Shown: one piece after another, positions 34,636-40,686 of the stretch
How positions within the stretch are numbered: position 1 is the first letter of the stretch
Layout: every line of letters starts with the position of its first letter
DNA from: an uncultured Bacteroidales bacterium
GTDB lineage: Bacteria; Bacteroidota; Bacteroidia; Bacteroidales; Muribaculaceae
Assembly: GCA_945829225.1 (NCBI GenBank)
Contig: CALZTY010000018.1
Location: 1 to 40,686, forward strand
Reading direction: 5' to 3'
Length of the DNA stretch: 40,686 nt
Notes under the pieces: generated by a model
Told to the model about the DNA's origin: nothing
Database searches by the model: none
Seen by the model: the letters and a program-made list of their open reading frames with translations, nothing else
Made by a program: the position numbers and the translations under genes

Positions 34636-34652
34636 AGGTGAGATATTTCCTG

Positions 34653-34660
34653 CAAATTTA
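34653..34660 (-). promoter_or_regulatory. Candidate -7 element for the AraC-type regulator gene
   Basis: On the minus strand these bases read TAAATTTG, fitting TAnnTTTG, 17-20 bases before the start codon. The element overlaps the end of the FISUMP-like fragment. No -33 TTTG is visible. Confidence 0.5.
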
Positions 34661-34846
34661 ATAATTTTTTACAGGACGTATCGACATACCTTGAAAAAAA
34701 GGAGCAGTTCCTATAGAAGAATAGTAAATTTGGTGCTCAATAAGGAGGACATAAGCCTCAAACAGGCTGTCGTCACCATCTTCGACAAATAAATCATCGG
34801 CAGTAGAGGACCAATAGCATCCGATGTTAGTGGGCTTTTTTAGCAT
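34658..34846 (-). pseudogene. Remnant of a FISUMP-type domain (C-terminal fragment)
   Basis: A 62-residue frame containing IGCYWSSTADDLF and, at the end, FFQGMSIRPVKNY. Paired GxYWSST and GxSxRPV motifs mark the C-terminus of the Fibrobacter-major-paralogous/DUF1566-type domain, normally at the end of proteins of several hundred residues. Here an in-frame stop occurs three codons before the ATG, and the upstream sequence encodes the tail of the preceding lipoprotein in another frame. It overlaps that gene by 20 bases. I read it as a gene remnant, although a short expressed peptide cannot be excluded. Confidence 0.55.
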
Positions 34847-35804
34847 CCGAGAATACTACACGTAGGTAGCGGTACTTGCCACCGGCATTGGTATTGATGT
34901 CAACGCCGGCATAGCCGTCCCAGTTGCTCAGGTTACGATTGAGACCCTTGATGAGGGCTTCGCCCTGCAAGCGGTTTTTATCCTCAACTATGCTGATACT
35001 CGTGGCAGCATTTTTGCCATCCTTGGTTGCATAGAGCCACATATCAGTTCCACCGGTGTCGCTGTTGAGAGACCCGTAGTTATTGCCAAATGTAGACACG
35101 GGGCTGAATGTAGCGCCATCCTTACTGAAATTGCCGTTAATACGAGAATCCACTACGATGTAGAATGCCGAGATGGCATCATAGATGTTAGTCGAGTACT
35201 TGATACCGATATAGACATAGTCTCCACCTACGCCATCATTGAGGTCAGACGTAACGACCGAGTAGCCACGATTTGTGAGTTCCACCTGGGCATTACTTGC
35301 CGAGCCGGCAGCCGATACGGCGACATCACAGATATAGTAGTTAACAGGTCTTTGATTGTCATCATCGGGCAACACATCATGCGCCATCCCATCCAATGGG
35401 GAGTCACTAAGATTATTGGATGGGGTGGGTTCAAAGACGAATAGCGTGTCATTGGTCTCGGCTTTAACTACAGAGAATACATAAGCGCCATCGTATTCCT
35501 CGTTGTCGAGCACGGCGGCAGCCAATTGGCATTGGCGGAGCACTGCGGCATCGTTGACACCCTCGCTACCCTCGGATATAGAGAAACTCTTGAGAGTATT
35601 GGCGCCCAAGTACTTGAGGAAAGTATCCTCGATATGCGGTAACTCAGTGGCTACCTTGGTGGAGTCGTGCCAACTTTTGAGATATAGGTTAGCCTTGTAT
35701 ATGGTTGTTGTCGGCTCCTGAACGGGATCGTCACTGTCGGAGCAACTTGCCAAAGAGATTATTCCAAATAGCAGGAGCAGAGGTAGATAACGCAAAAATT
35801 TCAT
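34827..35804 (-). CDS. Tandem lipoprotein B with threefold beta-prism-like repeat
   Basis: A 325-residue lipoprotein, lipobox SLASC (Cys21), followed by SDSDDP. Residues about 35-120 form an N-terminal domain nearly identical to that of its neighbour at 35839. The C-terminal half holds three copies of a motif [DS][LI]N-x3-GG-x3-[YW][IL]: DLNDGVGGDYVYIGIK at residue 187, SLNSDTGGTDMWLYATK at 245 and DINTNAGGKYRYLRV at 302. The pitch is 57-58 residues. The first copy, with ICDVAV before it and AISAFYIVV after, resembles MABP-type beta-prism domains that bind membranes or carbohydrate-like ligands. Family and function are not established. Confidence 0.85.
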   Translation of the reverse strand: MKFLRYLPLLLLFGIISLASCSDSDDPVQEPTTTIYKANLYLKSWHDSTKVATELPHIEDTFLKYLGANTLKSFSISEGSEGVNDAAVLRQCQLAAAVLDNEEYDGAYVFSVVKAETNDTLFVFEPTPSNNLSDSPLDGMAHDVLPDDDNQRPVNYYICDVAVSAAGSASNAQVELTNRGYSVVTSDLNDGVGGDYVYIGIKYSTNIYDAISAFYIVVDSRINGNFSKDGATFSPVSTFGNNYGSLNSDTGGTDMWLYATKDGKNAATSISIVEDKNRLQGEALIKGLNRNLSNWDGYAGVDINTNAGGKYRYLRVVFSDAKKAH

Positions 35805-36628
35805 AATTATTTAATAACAAATATTGAGTCGGTAAAAATTATTTGGTCTTGTCAGCCAAGCATACTCTGAGATAGCGGTAATCGCCACCGGCACCGGTAT
35901 TGATGTCAACGCCGCGGTAGTTGTCCCAGTTGCTCATATCGCTTTTAAGACCTTTGATGAGGTCGTCGCCCTCCATACGATTGTAGCTGTTGACAACTTT
36001 GATGTTTTCGACAACAGCCTTGCCCTCTTTGGTGAAATATAACCACATGTCTTTTCCGCCGGTGCCGCTATTTAGTGAGCCATAGTCGTCGCCATATGAC
36101 GGCACCATGCTGTAAGTGACACCATCCTTGGTGAAATCGCCGACAATGCACGTGCCAACCAAGATATAGAATGAAGATATGGCATTATCCACCTCTGTTG
36201 TGCCCTTGACACCTAAAAATACATAGTTACCACCCACACCATCATTGAGGTCGCTAGTAATCACCAAATATCCTCGATTACTGAGCTCGACTTGGGCAGC
36301 ACTTGCTGAGCTTGAAACCGAGACAGCGACATCACTGATGTAGTGATTTGCCGGAAGGCGAGGTTGCTCATCGTCATAAACAATTTGCTCCCAAAACCCA
36401 TTGGATGGAGTAGACTCAAAGACGAAGATTGCGTCATTAGACTCTTTTTTAATAACTCTGAAGACATATTTACCGCCCTCAAATTCTTCATTTTCGAGCA
36501 CAGCGGCTGCCAATTGGCATTGTCGGAGCACTGCGGCATCGTTGACGCCCTCGCTACCCTCGGATATTGAGAAACTCTTGAGGGTATTGGTGCCCAGGTA
36601 CTTGAGGAAGGTCTCCTCAATATGCGGT
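35521..36628. repeat. Direct repeat from gene duplication (two copies, about 988 bases apart)
   Basis: 35521-35640 and 36509-36628 encode the same part of the two tandem lipoproteins and differ, counted by eye, at nine of 120 bases. The lipobox-coding regions near 35741-35790 and 36729-36778 are also very similar, whereas the C-terminal halves are much more diverged. The coordinates given span both copies and the unique sequence between them. Confidence 0.8.
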
Positions 36629-36792
36629 AGCTCCGTGGCGACCTTAGTGGGGTCAAGCCACCCCGATAGAACGAGGTCAGCCTTGTAGAGGGTTGTTGTC
36701 GGCTCCTGAACGGGGTCGTCATTGTCGGAGCAACTTGCCAAAGAAAAAATTCCGAGGAGCAGGAGCAGAGGTAGATAGTAAAGATTTTTCAT
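35839..36792 (-). CDS. Tandem lipoprotein A with threefold beta-prism-like repeat
   Basis: A 317-residue lipoprotein, lipobox SLASC (Cys21), followed by SDNDDP. It is a paralog of the next gene downstream, with the same N-terminal domain (ELPHIEETFLKYLG, VNDAAVLRQCQLAAAVL). The same three repeat motifs occur at residues 181 (DLNDGVGGNYVFLGVK), 239 (SLNSGTGGKDMWLYFTK) and 296 (DINTGAGGDYRYLRV). The spacing of 58 and 57 residues is exactly that of the paralog, even though sequence between repeats has diverged. It follows the peptidase fusion gene by 50 bases and precedes its paralog by 34 bases. No clear promoter lies between them. Confidence 0.85.
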   Translation of the reverse strand: MKNLYYLPLLLLLGIFSLASCSDNDDPVQEPTTTLYKADLVLSGWLDPTKVATELPHIEETFLKYLGTNTLKSFSISEGSEGVNDAAVLRQCQLAAAVLENEEFEGGKYVFRVIKKESNDAIFVFESTPSNGFWEQIVYDDEQPRLPANHYISDVAVSVSSSASAAQVELSNRGYLVITSDLNDGVGGNYVFLGVKGTTEVDNAISSFYILVGTCIVGDFTKDGVTYSMVPSYGDDYGSLNSGTGGKDMWLYFTKEGKAVVENIKVVNSYNRMEGDDLIKGLKSDMSNWDNYRGVDINTGAGGDYRYLRVCLADKTK

Positions 36793-36842
36793 CGGTGAGG
36801 TGTATTTAGTTTACAATTTGTTAAATTTACTTAATTTCATAT

Positions 36843-38948
36843 TTATAACCATTCACTCATGGTGGTTGTATTCAAGTTACCAAAATTCGCCTGGTTGAAA
36901 AGGCGCACGTGCGAGCCTATAGTGTTGGTAGATAGCCTATAATATAGGTCTTTAATGGCGATGTCGGGATGAGCGGTGAGCGACTCTGTGAAGATCGAGG
37001 AGAATCGGTTGCTCATCCACACCTTGAGTTCGGGGTTGTAGACATCGGCTTTGGAGGTCTCCTGCTCGTCGGCAGCAGTAATAGCCATAACACCGGTAAT
37101 GCCGTCAATTGCCTTTAAAACGCTGGCAGAGAAGCAAGTCTCAACAAACCAGCCCATCATGCGGTAGCAACCCTTGGCGTGGAGGTCGGCAATCATCTCG
37201 CTCATGTCTTGAGTCGAGATACCGTCTTGTTGGTCTACCCACACCATCTCGCCATAGGTGCCATGACCGCTCCAGAAGACGAAAACATTGTCGCTTGACG
37301 AGGCATTAATGACATGTGGCAATGCCTCGGAGCGCTCTCCTGCGAGTATTTTTCCTATATCGGAGGCTCGCAGTCGCGAAGGGTGATAATCGATGGACAC
37401 ATCGTGGTAGAGGTTTTCGCCACTGAGGGATACACTGACTACACCGGGCATGGGATTGGCGGCGTTGTAGGCAATGTCGTCCTCCATGATGAGCACAATA
37501 TGTTCATCGTCATAGCCTCTATGTTTGAGGATTTGGTACATATTGAGCACGTCGGCTTGATGGCGATAGTTGGACCACCCGGTCGAGGGAGCGACCAGCA
37601 GAGCCCAGCGGCTATCCAATTCCGGGTAATCGATGTGCACGGCAGTATCCACGGAGTCGACATTGTTCACCTTCCAGTTCCAACCGGCGAGCGCCGCATC
37701 GGTGCGGTTGCTGCCATCGGTAGAGGCGAAGCCTTGGATGACGAAGTGCCCTCTGTGGACTACGAAATCGATGTAAGTGGAGTGAATAACATTGGTGTAG
37801 ACCGCCTTGTCGAAGTCCAGGGGGCCTCCGGCGCCGTATATATTGATATGAGAGCCCTCGTTAATTGCCAAGAACTCACGCCGCATACCGTTGATATCCC
37901 AGGCAATCACTTCCTCGCCTTCGGTGCTTACGATAGTGCGAAGTTGCTCGTTGAGGTCGTAACCGCCGGTTAACTCCTGTTCGCGTAGCGCGAAGGCGAG
38001 GAGCATCAGCGCGTCATACATATTTGACTCCTCCACGGTGGGGATAGCATCGTCAAATTTTGCTCTGTAAGCCACTTCAAAGCCCGACTCGGGGTTGGCA
38101 AACATACACACGCCCTCGGCACCCTCGGCGATATCGCCCAGGGCAGGCAGCGCCAAGTCGTATGCCATATCGCTCATCAGCATCAGCGATGCACCGGGTG
38201 TAACGGCTCGCAGTCGTGCAGCAGTCAGGACATCACTCTGACCCGATGGCACGAAAATTACGCAATCCGAGCCGCCAATGAGCGCTGTGCCAAGTGCATC
38301 GCTACAGTCGCCGGGTTCATAGGTCACTACATCATCTACACTAAGCCCCATCTCCTTGGCTTGGAAAGCGAACCAATCCTTGAAGGTCTCGCCGTAGATA
38401 TCGTCGGAAGTAACCAGCCGAACGCTCCGTGCGCCGGTGTTATATGCCTTGGCAAGCAATACCTCGCACTGCGAGATATCGGTCTCAGCCAATGCCCACA
38501 GGAAGCCCATATTAGAGAATCCACGGATAAGTTGAGCCGAAGAAGCTGTCGGGGTGATTAGCGGCTTCCCTTTGAGGAGCAGTTGATTTGCCATAGTGTA
38601 TGTGTGGACCGAGCTATAGGGTCCTATTACGGCGACAATTTTGTCGTCGTTAACGAGTTGTTGACCAAGGTGTTCCATATCCTCAACATTCTCGTCGAAC
38701 CACTCCAAGTCAATCTTAACCCCCGAGGGCATACCTTGCTGGGCAGCCACAATGTTGTCGAGCGCCCACTTTGCCGTGCGCTCATATCGCGGCTTGCTTG
38801 CATCATCGAGGGGCATCACAATCGCCACTTTGTAGGTGTTGAATTTGGTGGTCGATGATGGAGAGTCGTTATTGTCAGAACAAGCGGAAATGACAAACGA
38901 GCTCAACACAAACAGACATGCCGTAAATATGCTATTTATTCTTTTCAT
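36843..38948 (-). CDS. Lipoprotein fusing a type-1 periplasmic-binding domain to a legumain-like C13 cysteine peptidase
   Basis: A 701-residue lipoprotein, lipobox VISAC (Cys23), followed by SDNNDS. Residues about 40-370 form a Leu/Ile/Val-binding-type (Peripla_BP_6) domain: YKVAIVMPLDD, VAVIGPYSSVHTYTMANQLL, KGKPLITPTASSAQL and RLVTSDDIYGETF. Residues about 435-640 match family C13: WALLVAPSTGWSNYRHQAD (Asn460, Arg462), ILKHRGYDDEHIVLIMEDDI, NPMPGVV, catalytic His562 in VFWSGHGTYG and Cys605 in WFVETCFSAS, then AITAADEQETS. I chose ATG 38948 because an AAGGAGG lies six bases upstream; an ATG at 38954 is also in frame. It overlaps the BMP-like gene by 17 bases. Confidence 0.9.
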   Translation of the reverse strand: MKRINSIFTACLFVLSSFVISACSDNNDSPSSTTKFNTYKVAIVMPLDDASKPRYERTAKWALDNIVAAQQGMPSGVKIDLEWFDENVEDMEHLGQQLVNDDKIVAVIGPYSSVHTYTMANQLLLKGKPLITPTASSAQLIRGFSNMGFLWALAETDISQCEVLLAKAYNTGARSVRLVTSDDIYGETFKDWFAFQAKEMGLSVDDVVTYEPGDCSDALGTALIGGSDCVIFVPSGQSDVLTAARLRAVTPGASLMLMSDMAYDLALPALGDIAEGAEGVCMFANPESGFEVAYRAKFDDAIPTVEESNMYDALMLLAFALREQELTGGYDLNEQLRTIVSTEGEEVIAWDINGMRREFLAINEGSHINIYGAGGPLDFDKAVYTNVIHSTYIDFVVHRGHFVIQGFASTDGSNRTDAALAGWNWKVNNVDSVDTAVHIDYPELDSRWALLVAPSTGWSNYRHQADVLNMYQILKHRGYDDEHIVLIMEDDIAYNAANPMPGVVSVSLSGENLYHDVSIDYHPSRLRASDIGKILAGERSEALPHVINASSSDNVFVFWSGHGTYGEMVWVDQQDGISTQDMSEMIADLHAKGCYRMMGWFVETCFSASVLKAIDGITGVMAITAADEQETSKADVYNPELKVWMSNRFSSIFTESLTAHPDIAIKDLYYRLSTNTIGSHVRLFNQANFGNLNTTTMSEWL

Positions 38949-39945
38949 AGGCATCCTCCTTATCTAATGCTATGGGACGAATATCATTAACCGCTTGGCG
39001 CAACAGGTCAAAACGGCTGTCGTCAGCCACCAGGACCTCCATATAGCCTGATGATAATCCGTAGGAGGAGTGTCTATCGGGCACTCTACCCTCTCGCCAA
39101 GTGGTGACGAAATCGACTATAGCGCGATTAATATGCTTCTGTATCGAGTAAGCCACGGCAGACGAGGCTTCCTGCTGGTCGACATCCATACCCGCAGTGA
39201 AGAAGTCATCGGGATACTCGCGAGTGTAGCGCAGCACGCCTTGACAACTGCCGCCGGCTATCGGGAACACCATACCATAGTGCCCGCTCAACGAGAAACA
39301 GAGGTGATAAAGCGAGTCTGCCATTGAGTAGCCGGTTTCGTCATCAGCCAGGGCGTATACATCGAGGCGCTTACCACCGGCATCAAAAAAGCCATCGCGA
39401 AATGCCTCGTAGCAGTCGGTGATAGTGGCTTCGGTGGTATTGGCGAGTACAACGGCAGTATTTTCGCCACCGGGCAGCAACGGTGTGATGTATCCGGCAG
39501 TATACCCGGCGCCATAAAATGGCAGGCGCAGGGTGTAATACGGGGCATCAACGGTCTCGCTCTCGACCAGCAGAACACGAGCATTCTCACTGTCGGGAAT
39601 ACGGCTCACCTTTTCCTCGAGATAAGCCTCGTATTCGCCTGACGCAGCGATAAATAGACGGTGTGAGTTGACCACACTGCGATCATCGAGCCATTCATCG
39701 AAGTATTTCTCGGCTTCTTCATAGGACCTCGGCACGATAACACGCAAGTCGATGTCGAGGGCATTTTCACTCTGGCGCAAACCCGAATAAATGAGGTCGC
39801 TATAGCCACGGTCGCCCAAGCCATTAGCCCCCATCACAGCAGTCACAACCCAGCGGTCATCAGGCTGAGGATGGTCATCGCTACATGCTTGAAAGGGTAG
39901 CAACAAGGCAAGTAATGCCACGATATGAATAGCCGTCTTAATCAT
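38932..39945 (-). CDS. BMP-type (PnrA-like) substrate-binding lipoprotein
   Basis: A 337-residue lipoprotein, lipobox PFQAC (Cys21), followed by SDDHPQ. The mature protein has the fold signature of the basic membrane protein/PnrA family of type-1 binding proteins: AVMGANGLGDRGYSDLIYSGL at the N-terminus, LPFYGAGYTAGYITPLL in the middle, FPIAGGSCQGVLRY and FFTAGMDVDQ later. PnrA proteins bind purine nucleosides for import, but no permease genes are seen here and the ligand is unknown. It starts 10 bases after the partial gene upstream and overlaps the C13 fusion gene by 17 bases. Confidence 0.82.
   Translation of the reverse strand: MIKTAIHIVALLALLLPFQACSDDHPQPDDRWVVTAVMGANGLGDRGYSDLIYSGLRQSENALDIDLRVIVPRSYEEAEKYFDEWLDDRSVVNSHRLFIAASGEYEAYLEEKVSRIPDSENARVLLVESETVDAPYYTLRLPFYGAGYTAGYITPLLPGGENTAVVLANTTEATITDCYEAFRDGFFDAGGKRLDVYALADDETGYSMADSLYHLCFSLSGHYGMVFPIAGGSCQGVLRYTREYPDDFFTAGMDVDQQEASSAVAYSIQKHINRAIVDFVTTWREGRVPDRHSSYGLSSGYMEVLVADDSRFDLLRQAVNDIRPIALDKEDAYEKNK
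38955..38961 (-). promoter_or_regulatory. Strong Shine-Dalgarno sequence for the C13 fusion gene
   Basis: On the minus strand the sequence reads AAGGAGG, then ATGCCT, then the ATG at 38948. A perfect anti-16S match six bases before the start is unusual in Bacteroidetes, where initiation rarely relies on it. It also supports the second of two nearby ATG codons as the start. It lies inside the end of the upstream BMP-like gene. Confidence 0.65.
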
Positions 39946-39955
39946 ATATTTCTAA

Positions 39956-40686
39956 TCAAAGGATTTTGCCTTCGCCGTAGAACCAGCGAGACCCTTCGGG
40001 TTGGTCAAAAACGTAGAGGAAATAGTAGTGAGTACCGTGCTCAAATGTGAAATCAACACGTGTTTCCTCAAGATAATAGTCATCGGAGAAGCCCATAGCA
40101 GTGCTCTGTACACCCTCATCAATGGTAAATACCGATTGAATACCCATTGTAGGTGGACGTTGACCGCCTTCGCCCTCAACTTGCGCCAAGTAATAGGGAA
40201 GACCGGTGGCAGCATCTTCGTCGCGCCACAGTCTGTCGTCACTGCTACGGTCGGGGTCCATCCACAGTCCGCGAGCACGATTGGTCGTTGACAGAAATAC
40301 CTCGGTGCAGTCGATATCATCGGGCAAACCGTTATATCCGAAGAATACAATGCTACCCATCGATTGCGGAGTGACCGAGAGCGTTGCGTCACCGTCAATT
40401 GTAACTTTCTGTGTATCAATCGCAAGAAGGGAATAATCGGGCAAGGGGAAACGCTCTGACATCACTCTGAAAGTCGCGAGATTTTCCGGGTCTTTGAATT
40501 TCCACAATCCTATTTTATTCTCATCGCTCACTTGTTGCACGGCAACAACTGTGTAGTTACCGCCCTTGAGATCGGGAAAATCAACGCTCAGCGCTTTCAA
40601 TTCCGATGAAATGGCAACGTCGGAGGCAACTAGAGCCTTGGACTCATCATACACCATAATAGTGACGCCGAGAGCCTGCTTATCTA
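39956..40686 (-). CDS. Beta-rich protein of unknown function, 5' end beyond the window
   Basis: The frame is open to the window edge; an internal ATG lies at 40657, but coding sequence (ALGVTI) continues before it, so at least 243 residues are visible and the N-terminus is missing. The visible part is beta-rich: GGNYTVVAVQQVSDENKIGL, DATLSVTPQSMGSIVFFGYN, an acidic DPDRSSDDRLWRDED stretch, and TFEHGTHYYFLYVFDQPEGS near the C-terminus. I recognise no family. A lipoprotein signal is likely by context but cannot be seen. It is the first visible gene of the lipoprotein locus, 10 bases before the BMP-like gene. Confidence 0.75.
   Translation of the reverse strand, partial: DKQALGVTIMVYDESKALVASDVAISSELKALSVDFPDLKGGNYTVVAVQQVSDENKIGLWKFKDPENLATFRVMSERFPLPDYSLLAIDTQKVTIDGDATLSVTPQSMGSIVFFGYNGLPDDIDCTEVFLSTTNRARGLWMDPDRSSDDRLWRDEDAATGLPYYLAQVEGEGGQRPPTMGIQSVFTIDEGVQSTAMGFSDDYYLEETRVDFTFEHGTHYYFLYVFDQPEGSRWFYGEGKIL

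Noticed and set aside
32698-40686. An attachment-site repeat of the tRNA-Pro 3' end
   Set aside because: I found no second copy of the tRNA 3' sequence by reading, and there is no integrase gene in the window.
1-40686. CRISPR arrays, insertion sequences, rRNA genes
   Set aside because: No regularly spaced repeats, transposase-like frames or rRNA sequence were recognised on either strand.

Overview
The window looks like a chromosomal segment of a gut Bacteroidales bacterium, most likely a Muribaculaceae (S24-7) relative. This rests on Bacteroidetes-type promoters (TAnnTTTG, in the best cases with a TTTG about 19-20 bases upstream), on families typical of the order (DUF5063, DUF4290, DUF4492, DUF4286, FadL-like outer membrane protein, CHU_C-tailed protein, SD-rich lipoproteins), and on a GC-rich codon style (frequent GCC, CTC, ATC). 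The genus assignment is inference.

1-6.4 kb: a DUF5063 protein overlaps an M18 aminopeptidase. lon follows, preceded by what reads as a perfect sigma-54 promoter. Convergent to lon is an agmatine-to-putrescine operon (small acidic protein, agmatine deiminase, N-carbamoylputrescine amidase).

6.4-21 kb: sixteen + strand genes run from one recognisable promoter (6565) to one strong terminator (20998): DUF4290, rimM, a small acidic protein, an OmpA-like protein, proS, a GtrB-like glycosyltransferase, umuD-umuC, an HU protein, an HU/LysM transmembrane fusion, an AI-2E-type exporter, DUF4492-cydA-cydB, a YigZ protein and a DPP5-type peptidase. Most neighbours overlap or nearly touch.

21-32.5 kb: a minus-strand operon (small lipoprotein, glycosyltransferase, DUF4286, ruvC, CHU_C-tailed secreted protein), a minus-strand carboxypeptidase-regulatory-like protein, then + strand genes: an LtaS-like sulfatase-fold enzyme with a PAP2 phosphatase, a His/Tyr/Trp/Gly-rich exported protein, a FadL-like porin and an ATP-grasp protein that seems to start at CTG inside the preceding stop. 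A tRNA-Pro(GGG) with its own promoter and hairpin follows.

32.9-40.7 kb: the most unusual part is a minus-strand lipoprotein locus. In transcription order it holds a beta-rich protein cut by the window edge, a BMP-type lipoprotein, a lipoprotein fusing a type-1 periplasmic-binding domain to a legumain-like C13 cysteine peptidase with both catalytic residues present, two tandem paralogous lipoproteins whose C-terminal halves contain a threefold repeat with 57-58 residue pitch (beta-prism/MABP-like), a fragment of a FISUMP-type domain, and a membrane-spanning AraC regulator with a periplasmic helical-repeat domain. The four complete non-regulator lipoproteins carry SD-rich residues right after the lipid Cys, as in Bacteroidetes surface-export signals, while the regulator does not. 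I propose a cell-surface ligand-binding and protease system with a membrane-bound regulator; its function is unknown.
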